The position numbers and the translations under genes are program-made. From Candidatus Defluviicoccus seviourii (lineage in GTDB: Bacteria; Pseudomonadota; Alphaproteobacteria; Rhodospirillales; Defluviicoccaceae), in assembly GCA_900609035.2 (NCBI GenBank), contig UXAT02000002.1, positions 60,440 through 124,439 of the forward strand: DNA of 64,000 nucleotides, written 5' to 3'. This document shows positions 17,794 to 26,841 of this stretch, piece after piece; the stretch's first letter is position 1; each line of letters begins with the position of its first letter. The notes under the pieces were generated by a model that was given only the letters and a program-made list of their open reading frames with translations, ran no database searches and was not told the DNA's origin.

Positions 17794-19242
17794 ATGAACA
17801 TCTTGACGTCGCTGGCTCCTGATGCGCGCTTCGATGTCGTCGTCATCGGCTCAGGGTTTGGCGCGTCCTTCTTTCTGTACCGGTTTCTCGCCAAGGCGAA
17901 GCCCACGGTACGGATCTTGGTGCTGGAAAGGGGGCCCTACCGTGATCATCAGCGGCAACGCGAAGAGGGCAGGAACGCCGCGATCGCGGCGATGGAGAGC
18001 GTCCGCGTTGGCGAGGGACACAAACCGTGGGCGTTCACGCTTGGGTTCGGCGGCGGCACCAACTGCTGGTGGGGGCAGACGCCGAGGATGCATCCTTCCG
18101 ATTTCCGCCTACTCAGCAGCTATGGCGTCGGCCGTGACTGGCCGTTGAGCTACGATGACCTTGAGCCCTATTACGTCGCAGCAGAACGGATCATGGCGGT
18201 ATCCGGCGACCCGGCGAGCGCCGGTCTCTTTCCGCGGTCAGCGCCCTTCCCCCAGCCGCCTCACCGGGGGACGTCCGCCGACCGGATGATGCAACAGGCG
18301 CAGCCTCTCCATCACTTCATCGGTGCGACGGCGCGCGCCCGCGTCGCCACCGAAAGCAGGAACGCCTGTTGCTCGTCGGCAACCTGCAACCTCTGTCCGG
18401 CGGACGCAAAGTTCACCGTGCTCAATGGAATGCAGGCGACCTACGGCGATCCGCGGGTGTCGATCCTGGTCGATGCCGAGGTTCTCGCCCTGGACCATGT
18501 TGGCGATGACGTGACCGGTGTCCGCTTCATGCACGGCGGCGCGCAAGTTTCGATCCGCACCGAGCTGGTGGTTCTCGGGGCGAACGCGATCTTCAGCCCG
18601 CATATTCTGCAGAATTCGGGCATCGGGGGCGGGCTCTGCGGTCGCGGGCTGAACGAGCAGCTCGGGGCGACGGTGGAGGTGCTGCTCGATGGTCTGGATG
18701 CCTTCGACGGCAGCACGATGAGCACGGGCGTCAACTACCTCCTCTACGATGGTGCGCATCGCCGCACCGCCGGCGCCGTCATCGTTTTCACGCGCAACCA
18801 CTGGTGGGACGGCCTCCGAACGGAGTTCGGCCGCTGGCGACAGACGCTGCCGCTGCTTCTGGTTGCCGAAGATCTGATCGATGACGGGAACCACGTCGGT
18901 CCAGCCGACAGCAAGGGGCGCCCGCAGCTCCACTGCCCGGGAGCGAGTGATTATGCCCGCGCAGGGATCGGCCGGATGATCGAGCGGTTGCCGGACCTGC
19001 TGCTGCCATTGCCGGTGGAGGCAATTCACTTCCGCGGCTGGCGGCGAACCGAATCCCATGTGCAGGGCACGCTGCGCATGGGCGCCGACCCGCGCACGTC
19101 CGTCGTTGATGCCGACCTGCGGCATCATCGCTTTCGCAACCTGGTGGTCGTCGGAACGGCAGTGCTCCCCACCTGTCCCGCCACCAATCCGTCCCTGACC
19201 GCGGCGGCGCTGGCACTCCGGGCCGCTGATCGTTTGGCGTGA
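17794..19242 (+). CDS. GMC-family FAD-dependent oxidoreductase
   Basis: A 482-residue flavoprotein. The FAD-binding Rossmann motif FDVVVIGSGFGASFF starts at residue 13, followed by VLERGP. A GGGTNCWWGQTPRM segment and a cysteine cluster (RNACCSSATCNLCPADAKF, ~residues 190-208) are typical of alcohol/sugar dehydrogenase-like members. The C-terminal MGADPRTSVVDADLRHH and GTAVLPTCPATNPSLT give the FAD-contact and active-site region. It would oxidise an alcohol or sugar; the substrate is unknown. The small gene at 19239 overlaps its stop by 4 bp (GTGA) and looks like its exported small subunit. Confidence 0.88.
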   Translation: MNILTSLAPDARFDVVVIGSGFGASFFLYRFLAKAKPTVRILVLERGPYRDHQRQREEGRNAAIAAMESVRVGEGHKPWAFTLGFGGGTNCWWGQTPRMHPSDFRLLSSYGVGRDWPLSYDDLEPYYVAAERIMAVSGDPASAGLFPRSAPFPQPPHRGTSADRMMQQAQPLHHFIGATARARVATESRNACCSSATCNLCPADAKFTVLNGMQATYGDPRVSILVDAEVLALDHVGDDVTGVRFMHGGAQVSIRTELVVLGANAIFSPHILQNSGIGGGLCGRGLNEQLGATVEVLLDGLDAFDGSTMSTGVNYLLYDGAHRRTAGAVIVFTRNHWWDGLRTEFGRWRQTLPLLLVAEDLIDDGNHVGPADSKGRPQLHCPGASDYARAGIGRMIERLPDLLLPLPVEAIHFRGWRRTESHVQGTLRMGADPRTSVVDADLRHHRFRNLVVVGTAVLPTCPATNPSLTAAALALRAADRLA

Positions 19243-19688
19243 CAGAAGGTTATGACGTGACGAAGCCCTTGTGCGTAACCCGCCGCACCTTGTTGTCAGC
19301 CGGTTTGGCGAGCCTGATCCCGCTACCGTCTGCAGCGGCCGAAGAGGCCATCATCCCCCGGATCATTGCCGAGCGGGCCGGCTATGTTCGTATCGCTCCC
19401 GACGACGTTCTTGCCTTCGCCCGCGATTGGTGGCGTGCGCGCGACGCGAGCGACCACCACAAGGCCCCCGTCATCGAGTTCTTGCTGAATGCACCGCGGC
19501 TCTATTTCAGCCCGCTGGTGCGCTGCCTGTTGCCTGCGTCCACTGCGCGCGGGATCGATGTGTTCGAGCGCAAAGTGACAACGGATTTCCTTCTGTCGAC
19601 CCGGTTTTTCGATGACCCTGGGAGCGAGCGACCGCTCAGTTACGACGGCCTCGACCAGGCTTGTGGCAATCCCTTCGCCGAGTTCTGA
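19239..19688 (+). CDS. Small exported partner protein of the GMC oxidoreductase
   Basis: A 149-residue protein with a twin-arginine-like leader (TRRTLLSAGLASLIPLPSAAA). The mature part, with DVLAFARDWWRARD and FFDDPGSERPLSYDGLDQACG, resembles the small subunits that accompany membrane-bound sugar dehydrogenases in size and position. The family is not certain. GTG 19239 overlaps the GMC stop by 4 bp; an alternative GTG at 19257 has AGAAGG 8 bp upstream and would shorten the leader by six residues. Tat export would carry the folded flavoprotein as a hitch-hiker, since the GMC protein itself has no leader; that is inference. Confidence 0.7.
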   Translation: MTEGYDVTKPLCVTRRTLLSAGLASLIPLPSAAAEEAIIPRIIAERAGYVRIAPDDVLAFARDWWRARDASDHHKAPVIEFLLNAPRLYFSPLVRCLLPASTARGIDVFERKVTTDFLLSTRFFDDPGSERPLSYDGLDQACGNPFAEF

Positions 19689-19798
19689 CCCACGGTCAGC
19701 TGGATTGCGATGAGAGACGATTGCGCCAGTAGTCTGGCGTGCGGCTGCTGAACGACGCAGCGCGCTACCTGTGACCTGTGACAGCTCCCTGACGATCC

Positions 19799-20422
19799 TT
19801 AGCGTTTCGCTTGACAGCGCATCTCGGGGGCGCCGTAGCCCCAGGTGACCAGGGCCTCCCCATGGTGCTCCCACAGCGTTTCGTTCTGCCCTTGATACTT
19901 TGCGCCGCTGGCGGCCGGCTGTTGCACCATCCACGAGGTCTGGTCACCACGCTCGGTGATGGCCGACGGCGGCTCGGTCTGGAAGAAGGTGGCGACCACT
20001 TCGTTTGCCGGCTGTCCGTCACAGGTGTAAAACACCGGTCCCGTAAAGGAAACCAGCCGATACCGGGCTTGTAATTCGGCAATGCGGAGTGTGTAGGACT
20101 CTTCAACGCATCGCCGCTTATCGTCACTCTTCCAACACTCGTTGCGCCCCTTGATCCAGCCACGCTGCCCTGCCTTCAGTACCGGCGGGTGTTCATTCGT
20201 CGCTTTCTTTGTCGCCGCGTCATAGACCACGGTCATTTTTCGATCCAGCGCGGACAACGGGTCGTCTTTGCAGATTATCTCTTCGATGCTGCCTGTTTCG
20301 ACCTTGGCGCAGTCGAACGAAGGACCCGCTGCGAGGACTGTGTCCGGAACCCACACAATGCACAGCGCAAGCAGCATCAGGTTGCCCGCGGTTCCAGGAA
20401 ATCGCGACGTCAGTTGCATCAT
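19799..20422 (-). CDS. Exported LprI-MliC two-domain protein (lysozyme-inhibitor-like)
   Basis: A 207-residue protein with a signal peptide (core LMLLALCIVWVPDTVLA). Residues ~35-115 match the LprI/DUF1311 pattern: FDCAKVETGSIEEIICKDDP, LSALDRKM, QRGWIKGRNEC and RRCVEESYTLRIAEL. Residues ~128-205 match MliC: VFYTCDGQPANEVVATFF, ASGAKYQGQNETLWEHHG and a closing cysteine. Both domains are known from periplasmic inhibitors of lysozyme, which protect peptidoglycan. Having both on one chain suggests an inhibitor with two binding faces. It is monocistronic and convergent with the small GMC partner gene. Confidence 0.85.
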   Translation of the reverse strand: MMQLTSRFPGTAGNLMLLALCIVWVPDTVLAAGPSFDCAKVETGSIEEIICKDDPLSALDRKMTVVYDAATKKATNEHPPVLKAGQRGWIKGRNECWKSDDKRRCVEESYTLRIAELQARYRLVSFTGPVFYTCDGQPANEVVATFFQTEPPSAITERGDQTSWMVQQPAASGAKYQGQNETLWEHHGEALVTWGYGAPEMRCQAKR

Positions 20423-20632
20423 CAGGACTCCACCTCGACAACCGGCGCATGGCGCTAAACGAAGCGCCAGCGTTCTTGAATACCACTGCGATGGTCAAGC
20501 GGTTTCTGTTCGGTCAAGCAAGCGTAGCCTCAATGGAGCGTGAGCGACTTCCACGTCCGCTGCCGCGGCCGAAACCTCACCTTGCTCCACGGATATCGCG
20601 GTGCGCTCGGATCGCCTTCGCACACGCGCGGG

Positions 20633-20893
20633 TTAGGATCCGTCCTTGCGCTTGGAAACGATGTTGAAATCGCGGTCGAGCTTGATGCTATAGGTCGCAC
20701 CACCACAGATGACGCCCTCCGCTTCAAAGCCCGGCTCCTCGGCGTCCAACGACTGCAGGGCCGTGCAGCCGGCCGCCTTCAGCGCGTCGATCGCTTTGGC
20801 GAGTTCCTCGAACGGCGCGCTGCGATCACGCGCTTGCGCCCCGGCGGCAAGTGAAACTGTCGCCAGCACTATAAGCAGGGGCAGAAGCTTCAT
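20633..20893 (-). CDS. Small secreted PepSY-like protein
   Basis: An 86-residue protein with a signal peptide (LLPLLIVLATVSLAAGAQA) and a short mature domain. The end, EAEGVICGGATYSIKLDRDFNIVSKRKDG, has the strand pattern of PepSY domains (x-Y-x-I-x-L-D-x-D), and two cysteines (AGCTAL, VICGG) could form a disulfide. PepSY proteins are thought to bind or inhibit periplasmic partners and often lie near two-component systems; one follows 1.9 kb downstream. GAGGA lies just upstream of the ATG (20893). Confidence 0.65.
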   Translation of the reverse strand: MKLLPLLIVLATVSLAAGAQARDRSAPFEELAKAIDALKAAGCTALQSLDAEEPGFEAEGVICGGATYSIKLDRDFNIVSKRKDGS

Positions 20894-21143
20894 CGTTGTC
20901 CTCCTCCGTCCGATGGCCCGCTCTCGCGCACACGTCCGCAGTTCGGCCAGGCCAATTCGTCCTCGTGAGCGGCCATCCTAAGCGGGCGGCTCTGCCGACA
21001 CAAACGCTCCGGGAGGTGCGCGCAGGCAGCGCTCCGCCGGCACCTTACGAATTCGTAAGCAGCGCTCCCGGCTGCGGTAAGCCGGCGGGGGTTATGACTC
21101 CAGACCAGCACGCTGATCGGGCTGATGGGAAGGAGTGATGAGC

Positions 21144-22622
21144 ATGAACCCGATACTGCCAGACTTTCGCGCCGCGGCGTTTGAGAAAGGCGCGCCGATC
21201 GACAACCCGTACTTCCCCGTCACCCCCGGCACCATCCGGAGCTATTCGGGGAGCAAGGAAGAGGGCGGCGAAATCGAAACGGAGAGCAATGACCTCTTCG
21301 TCACCTTCGAGACGAAGAAGATCAAGGGCGTCGAAACGACCGTCGTCCGCGATACGGCGTACCATGACGGTGTCTTGGTCGAAGATACCCTCGATTGGTA
21401 CGCCCAGGATGCTGACGGCAACGTCTGGTACCTTGGCGAAATCGCCTACAATTACCGCTATGACGATGCGGGGGATTACACGAGCACCGACACCGACGGT
21501 TCTTGGACCGCGGGGAAAGGCGGCGCCAAGCCGGGTTGGGTCATGCCGGCACAGCCCGAAGTCGGCGACAGCTACTATCAGGAGTTCGCCCGCGGCATCG
21601 CCGAGGACGAGGGCCGCGTCGAAGCGGTCGATGAAGAGGTGACCATCGCCCTCGATACGTATGACGACGTTCTGAAGACGCTCGACACGACCGCTCTCGA
21701 GCCGACCGCGCGAGAGTTCAAGTACTACGCGCCGGGCGTCGGCCAGGTGCTGGCGGAAGAGGGTCTCAACGCCCAGAACGAGGCGGATTTTGTCGTTGAG
21801 CTGCAGGAAATTCGTCAGGTCGTCGAAGATGACGAGGACGATGACGCGGAAGATGACGATGATGATGACAATGACGCCGATGACGCTGACGATGAGGCGG
21901 GTGAGGGGGATCACGAGTTCGATTTGAGCGATCTGTCCGAAGGCCAGCCGCTTGCCGGTGCCGATCAGGCCGACGGCCCTGATGCCGATGATTTCGAGGG
22001 CGAGGGGGCCGACAAGTACGTGACCGTGCTTGGTGGTACGACCGACCTCGATGACGCGCTCGGCGCCTACACCTTCGATCTCCACAGCGGCCGCATCCGT
22101 GAGGGGATGATCCTCTATGCGTCAAGCGAGGAAATCGAAGCCGGCGACAGCTTCGCTCTCAAGGTGCGGGACGGTAAGGGCCTTGGCTTGTTTGCCGTCG
22201 CCGACGGCGGCGAACTCGGTGTCGACCTCTCGACTTACGAAGACGGTGGCCTCTTGTTCCGCAATATTCTCACCGGCCGCAAGGCCACCATTGACGACGG
22301 TCTGGCGCCGCTGGTCCTCGACAGTGACGGCACGCCGCTGCCAATCCAGCCGCTGCATGTCGTCGGCAACGACGACGGCTTCAACTTCCTCAACCCGGTT
22401 GCCGGCGTGCACGCGGTTGAGCTCGAAAGCGAAGCGCTGGGCGAGGAGGACGACGTCCTTCTCCTGGGCTTTGAGGACAGGCGTGTCACTGACCCCGATT
22501 GGGACGGCGATTACAACGATCTGATCGTTGCGGTGAGTGAAGAGCCGCTCTCGGCAGACCTGGTCGAAAACCTGCTGGCAGAACTGCAGCCCGTGCCGGT
22601 GGCGGACGCCTTGATCGCGTGA
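21144..22622 (+). CDS. DUF4114-domain acidic protein
   Basis: A protein of about 492 residues, very acidic. The N-terminal half (~1-220) has a beta-rich domain (NPYFPVTPGTIRSYSGSKEE, DTLDWYAQDADGNVWYLGE). An Asp-rich linker (run of D/E near residue 235, from about 21828 to 21915) leads to a second half whose end, LLGFEDRRVTDPDWDGDYND, carries the DUF4114 signature. DUF4114 proteins are usually exported, calcium-binding surface proteins. No classical signal peptide is present. Of ATG 21138, ATG 21144 and GTG 21135, I choose 21144 because AAGGAG ends 8 bp before it. A terminator-like hairpin follows the stop. Confidence 0.8.
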   Translation: MNPILPDFRAAAFEKGAPIDNPYFPVTPGTIRSYSGSKEEGGEIETESNDLFVTFETKKIKGVETTVVRDTAYHDGVLVEDTLDWYAQDADGNVWYLGEIAYNYRYDDAGDYTSTDTDGSWTAGKGGAKPGWVMPAQPEVGDSYYQEFARGIAEDEGRVEAVDEEVTIALDTYDDVLKTLDTTALEPTAREFKYYAPGVGQVLAEEGLNAQNEADFVVELQEIRQVVEDDEDDDAEDDDDDDNDADDADDEAGEGDHEFDLSDLSEGQPLAGADQADGPDADDFEGEGADKYVTVLGGTTDLDDALGAYTFDLHSGRIREGMILYASSEEIEAGDSFALKVRDGKGLGLFAVADGGELGVDLSTYEDGGLLFRNILTGRKATIDDGLAPLVLDSDGTPLPIQPLHVVGNDDGFNFLNPVAGVHAVELESEALGEEDDVLLLGFEDRRVTDPDWDGDYNDLIVAVSEEPLSADLVENLLAELQPVPVADALIA

Positions 22623-22660
22623 GCCCCGATTGCAGGCTTGGAGATCAAGCAACGCAGGCG

Positions 22661-22687
22661 GCGGGCGGCCTCAGCGCCGGCCGCCGC
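22661..22687 (+). terminator. Terminator-like hairpin after the DUF4114 gene
   Basis: GCGGGCGGCC (22661-22670) pairs with GGCCGCCGC (22679-22687) with one bulged G, followed by TTCTT. It lies about 40 bp after the DUF4114 stop and before the response-regulator gene. Confidence 0.5.
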
Positions 22688-22778
22688 TTCTTGCCGGGTT
22701 CCGTGCTATTATACGGCGCGCCGTGGTGAGCAAACGGCCAGAAGCGCCGAAAAGATACGTCGGAGGTGCAAAGCAGCG

Positions 22779-23456
22779 GTGAAGATCCTGCTCATCGAAG
22801 ACGATGACGAGACCGCCGAGTTCATCAGCCGCGGCCTCAAGGAACAGGGCGACGTGATTGATCGCGCGAGCACGGCGCGCGACGGCATGTTCCTCGCGGG
22901 TGATGGCCAATATGATGTGCTGATCGTCGATCGCCTCCTGCCCGGCATGGACGGCCTCAACGCTGTCAAACTGCTGCGGGAGGCTGACGTCGCGACGCCG
23001 GTGCTGTTCTTGAGCGCGCTGAGCGGCATCGACGAGCGGATCAGGGGCCTTGATGCCGGCGGCGATGACTATCTCGTCAAGCCCTTCGCGTTTTCGGAAC
23101 TGACGGCGCGGCTGCGGGCGCTGGTGCGCCGGCAGCCGCTCAATCCGCAAAACGGCTCCTTACGCGTCGGCGAGCTGACGCTTGACCGGCTGACCCGCCG
23201 GGTCGAGCGCGCCGGCGCCGGCATCGAACTGCAGCCGCGGGAATTCCGCCTGCTCGAATACCTGATGCTGCATGCCGGCGAAGTTGTCACCCGAACGATG
23301 CTGCTGGAGCATGTCTGGGATTACCATTTCGAGCCGAAAACGAGCGTCGTCGAGACGCACATGAGCCGTTTGCGTGCCAAGGTCGACAAGCCCTTCGGCG
23401 TCGAACTGATCAGGACCGTTCGTGGAGCGGGTTACGTCATTGCTGCACCTCCGTAG
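22779..23456 (+). CDS. OmpR-family response regulator
   Basis: A 225-residue two-domain regulator. The receiver has the acidic pocket (LLIEDDDE, residues 5-11), phospho-acceptor Asp51 in VLIVDRLLPGMDG, and the signalling lysine in DDYLVKPF. The C-terminal winged helix is of Trans_reg_C type (LQPREFRLLEYLMLHAGEVV, SVVETHMSRLRAKVDKPFG, TVRGAGYVI). The start is GTG 22779 at the beginning of the receiver; GGAGG lies 12 bp upstream, slightly far. The kinase gene overlaps its 3' end by 35 bp, so the two form one operon. Targets are unknown; the porin downstream is an obvious candidate. Confidence 0.92.
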   Translation: MKILLIEDDDETAEFISRGLKEQGDVIDRASTARDGMFLAGDGQYDVLIVDRLLPGMDGLNAVKLLREADVATPVLFLSALSGIDERIRGLDAGGDDYLVKPFAFSELTARLRALVRRQPLNPQNGSLRVGELTLDRLTRRVERAGAGIELQPREFRLLEYLMLHAGEVVTRTMLLEHVWDYHFEPKTSVVETHMSRLRAKVDKPFGVELIRTVRGAGYVIAAPP

Positions 23457-24777
23457 CGTCCTAGCATCGGCCTCGTTTCGCCTCACGATCGCCTGCGCCG
23501 GGGCCTTCGTTCTGGTGGTGCTGATCGTATTCGCCGTCGGTGGCATCGCCACCGTCCTTGTTCTGGACCGCGAGCTGAAGTCGCAGGTCGAAGATGAGTT
23601 TGCCGACTTGAAGGACGTCTTCGCGACGTCGGGCGAGGCAGGCCTTGTGCGCGCGATCGAAAATCGGCAGCGGTCGGTCTATACGGAGGGCCTGTCCTAC
23701 CGCCTGAGCACCTTTGGCAACCGCCTTCTCGCTGGCAAAGCCTTCCTGCCGGATTTCGCCGAAACCTGGACCGAGTTCGTGCCGCCGGGTAACGACGAGG
23801 ACGAAGTTCACGCGTCCAGGGCCGTCCGCCTTTCCGACGATCTGTGGCTTGCGGTGGCGATCGATCGGGAATCGCTCAAGGATTCGATCGATCACCTGTT
23901 GACGGGGGCGGCCTGGACGCTCGCGATCGCCCCCTTGCTCGCCCTCCTGTGCGGCTGGATGATGAGCATGATGGTGCTGCGCCGGATCGATGCCGTAACC
24001 CGCACCACCGTCCGCATCCGCGAGGAGGGGCTGCAGGCCCGCGTGCCGCTCTCCGGCTCTGGCGACGAGTTCGACCGGCTTGCGAGCAACATCAACGCCA
24101 TGCTGGACAGCATCGAAGCCCTGACGAGAAACATCGAACAGGTTTCAGCCGGCGTTGCGCACAACCTCCGCTCGCCCCTGTCGCGGCTGCGCAATACGCT
24201 CGAACGGCTGCGGCAGGAAACCCATGAGCCAAAGCTGCTTGCCGTTGCCGATGGCGCGAGTGAAGAGGTGGCTTCGATCCTCAAGACGTTCGATGCCCTC
24301 TTACGCATTGGCCAGATCGACTCCGGCACGCGGCGCGCCGGCTTCCAGCCGGTCGACTTGTCGGCGCTGGTCACCGATCTGGTTGACACCTACGAGCCGG
24401 TGACGAGCGCTGCCGGCAAACGCCTCACGGCTGCCATCCCGCCCGACATCCGGATCCACGGCGATGCCGAGCTGCTGGTGCAGATGATCGCCAATCTCGT
24501 GGAGAACGCTGTGGAGCATACCCCAGAACACACAAATATTGCGATCGGGTTGGCCGGCCAGAGCCAGGTATCGCTGACGGTAGCCGACGATGGTCCTGGA
24601 ATTCCGGCGGAGGAACGCCGTCATGTCCTCGAACGCTTCTACCGTCTCGACCGGAGCTTGCGTAGCAATGGTTCGGGCCTGGGCTTGAGCATCGTTCAGG
24701 CTATTGCCAAACTCCATGGTGCCCAAGTAATTCTCTCCGACAACCGGCCAGGCCTTCACGTTGAGGTGCGCTTCTAA
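23422..24777 (+). CDS. Sensor histidine kinase
   Basis: A 451-residue membrane kinase. Helix 1 lies near residues 20-48 (LTIACAGAFVLVVLIVFAVG), a periplasmic sensor of about 110 residues follows, helix 2 lies near 160-185, then HAMP. The dimerisation helix has the phospho-acceptor His near 246 in SAGVAHNLRSPLSRLRN; HNLRSPL departs slightly from the usual HELRTPL. The ATPase has the N box (MIANLVENAVEH), G1 (VADDGPGIP) and G2 (GSGLGLSIVQAIAKLHGA). The start GTG 23422 lies inside the regulator gene, giving a 35-bp overlap; TTG 23440 is an alternative. It phosphorylates the regulator encoded just upstream. Confidence 0.92.
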   Translation: MERVTSLLHLRSVLASASFRLTIACAGAFVLVVLIVFAVGGIATVLVLDRELKSQVEDEFADLKDVFATSGEAGLVRAIENRQRSVYTEGLSYRLSTFGNRLLAGKAFLPDFAETWTEFVPPGNDEDEVHASRAVRLSDDLWLAVAIDRESLKDSIDHLLTGAAWTLAIAPLLALLCGWMMSMMVLRRIDAVTRTTVRIREEGLQARVPLSGSGDEFDRLASNINAMLDSIEALTRNIEQVSAGVAHNLRSPLSRLRNTLERLRQETHEPKLLAVADGASEEVASILKTFDALLRIGQIDSGTRRAGFQPVDLSALVTDLVDTYEPVTSAAGKRLTAAIPPDIRIHGDAELLVQMIANLVENAVEHTPEHTNIAIGLAGQSQVSLTVADDGPGIPAEERRHVLERFYRLDRSLRSNGSGLGLSIVQAIAKLHGAQVILSDNRPGLHVEVRF

Positions 24778-24810
24778 GAATGGCCGGGGCAGGTTTGAGG
24801 ACGACCCTCC

Positions 24811-25968
24811 ATGGCGGTCAAGGGCAGGGGCGCAGCGCAGCGGCTGCTGGTGACGGCCGTTGTCGGTGCGGGCACGTTCACCGTTTCGTCCGTTGCGGCG
24901 GAAGAGCGCCTGCACATGCGGATTGCCGGCAGCATGCAGCAATGGGCGGTTGCTGCAGGCCAAAATATCAATACCGGTGACGGCAGTGATATCGATACCG
25001 CGCCCCTTGATCAGAAGCATAACAGCGAAATCCGCTTCCTCGGCGAGGCCGATCTCGCCCATGCGATCACGATCGGCCTTCGGGTAGAACTCGAGGCGAA
25101 CACCGATGATCAGCAGATCGGCGAGAGCTTCCTCTTCCTGGAGCAGGCGGCGGCAGGCCGGTTTGAGATCGGTGATACCGATAACGTCGCTGTCAGCATG
25201 CAGGTCAGCGCGCCTGACGGCGGCATTTCCATCAACGATGGTGATCTGCTCGGCATCGAGGCCTTCGTCACGCCGGAGGGGTACGAGGAAGGCAATACCC
25301 TGATCGACAGCACGGCCTTGCAACTGGGCGACGATACGTCAGGCAAGTTCAATTACTACACGCCGCGCATCGCCGGCCTGCAGTTCGGCGCCTCGTACAT
25401 TCCGCGCTTCGAGGACGGCGGCAGCAACAACAATTCGATCACGCGTGTTGACGGGCAAGGACCGGTATCGGACGGCGTCGCACTCGCCATCAACTACACG
25501 CGCGAGTTCGGCGATATCGAGATCGAAGCCTACGCCGGCTACCTGTTCGGCGACTCTCCATCTTCCGCGGGATCGCGCGCCATCCATGGTGCCGGCGCCG
25601 GCCTGCTCGTCAGTCTTAATGATTTCGAGATCGGTGGTTCATTCGCCTGGTCGCGCGGCGATGTGAGGGACGATTTTTCGCTGAACGGACGATCGTTCGA
25701 TATCGGCATCGCCTACGAAATTGAGCGCTGGCGGGTCGGCCTCACCTACCTGCGCGGCATCAACGAGGGCTCCCGCGCCGATCCGGCCGACCAACGCCTG
25801 GATCAGCTCATCCTGAGCGGCACCTACGAGCTCGATGCCGGCGTCAATCTCGTCGCCGGGTTCTTTTACTACGACGCCGACGGCGAGAAGGATCTGGTTG
25901 CCGACGACGAAGGCGTTCGGAGCAATTGCGGTTTTGGCTTTGCGACGGCGTTGGAGATCCGCTTCTGA
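24811..25968 (+). CDS. Outer-membrane porin
   Basis: A 385-residue protein with a signal peptide (LLVTAVVGAGTFTVSSVAA, cleaved near residue 30) and the alternating pattern of a general alpha/beta-proteobacterial porin: LHMRIAGSMQQWAVAAGQ, NSEIRFLGEADL, SGKFNYYTPRIAGLQFGASY and the C-terminal phenylalanine in ALEIRF required for barrel assembly. It would form a diffusion trimer in the outer membrane. It starts 33 bp after the kinase gene and so may be transcribed with the two-component genes, a layout suggesting that they control porin levels. Confidence 0.9.
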   Translation: MAVKGRGAAQRLLVTAVVGAGTFTVSSVAAEERLHMRIAGSMQQWAVAAGQNINTGDGSDIDTAPLDQKHNSEIRFLGEADLAHAITIGLRVELEANTDDQQIGESFLFLEQAAAGRFEIGDTDNVAVSMQVSAPDGGISINDGDLLGIEAFVTPEGYEEGNTLIDSTALQLGDDTSGKFNYYTPRIAGLQFGASYIPRFEDGGSNNNSITRVDGQGPVSDGVALAINYTREFGDIEIEAYAGYLFGDSPSSAGSRAIHGAGAGLLVSLNDFEIGGSFAWSRGDVRDDFSLNGRSFDIGIAYEIERWRVGLTYLRGINEGSRADPADQRLDQLILSGTYELDAGVNLVAGFFYYDADGEKDLVADDEGVRSNCGFGFATALEIRF

Positions 25969-26099
25969 GCGTGCGCCGAGGCTGGGGCGGCAGGCCGGCG
26001 CGGCATCGAACACCTGCAAGGCATTCTGGTGGGCGTCCCGGACAAGACCGGGGTCTCGGCTGCACGACGCTTCGATCCATTCTCCATTCGATGAGACGA

Positions 26100-26777
26100 T
26101 CAGGGTGTGCTGCCGGCGCGGGCGACGGCGTCGCGGGCGGTCTGCTGCCAGGCGCTGGCAAGGCCGGGCAGAACGGACAGTTCCGCCATGTCCTCGACAC
26201 TTGAAGCGCCACCGGAAAGCAGGCGGTTGAAGCGTGTCATCGGCCAAGCGGGATTGGGCCGTTCGAGCAGGTCGAGGCGATCGCCGGCGGCAAGGATGCC
26301 GCTCTCGATGACGCGGTAATACCAGCCGGAGCGGCCGTTGCGGGTCATCGCCTTCGGCAACCGCTTGTCGTCAAAGCGCAGCGCGAACTTGAAACAGGGC
26401 TGGCGCGGCTGGGTGACCTGCAGCGTCGCGGTGCCGATCCGAACCACGTCGCCGATGTGCACCGTCTCTTCGTCGATGCCGTCGATGGTGAGGTTCTCGC
26501 CGAGCCCGCCCGGCACCCACAGCGTGCCGTGCTCCGGAAACGCGGTGCGCCATACGGCATAACTCGAGAGCGCATAGCCGTAGACGGCTTTTTCCAGCCC
26601 GCCGTGCACCTTCGGATCGGCCTGCTGGTCGCCGGCGAGGCCGAGCGTCGTCACTGCGACGGGTTCTGCGACCGGGCCCTTGACGAAGCCACTCGGCACA
26701 CCCTTCGGTCCCAGCGGCGCGATCCGCCCCACCAGAACCGAGACCACCGTGGCGTCGTCGATTGCGTTGCCCTGCAC
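26100..26777 (-). CDS. MOSC-domain protein, YiiM type
   Basis: A 225-residue MOSC (molybdenum cofactor sulfurase C-terminal-like) protein. Family segments visible are GLAGDQQADPKVHGGLEKAV, the GGLGENLTIDGIDE strand, and QPRQPCFKFALRF with the conserved cysteine. The C-terminal helical part (NRLLSGGASSVEDMAELSVL) matches the 3-alpha tail of YiiM. YiiM-type proteins use molybdenum cofactor to reduce N-hydroxylated compounds. It is convergent with the porin and lies 65 bp downstream of the AhpD-like gene on the same strand. Confidence 0.88.
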   Translation of the reverse strand: MQGNAIDDATVVSVLVGRIAPLGPKGVPSGFVKGPVAEPVAVTTLGLAGDQQADPKVHGGLEKAVYGYALSSYAVWRTAFPEHGTLWVPGGLGENLTIDGIDEETVHIGDVVRIGTATLQVTQPRQPCFKFALRFDDKRLPKAMTRNGRSGWYYRVIESGILAAGDRLDLLERPNPAWPMTRFNRLLSGGASSVEDMAELSVLPGLASAWQQTARDAVARAGSTP

Positions 26778-26841
26778 GCGAAACCTCCCTTTCGATGGCC
26801 CTGGCGGCAGAGCCCGGGCTCGGCCGGGCTCCCATCTCCGC

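Noticed and set aside
21045..22085. 346-residue minus-strand frame rich in Ile and Val
   Set aside because: Antisense shadow of the Asp-rich DUF4114 gene (GAT/GAC reversed reads as hydrophobic codons), not a membrane protein.
24301..25323. 340-residue minus-strand frame
   Set aside because: Antisense to the histidine kinase 3' part and porin, both well supported.
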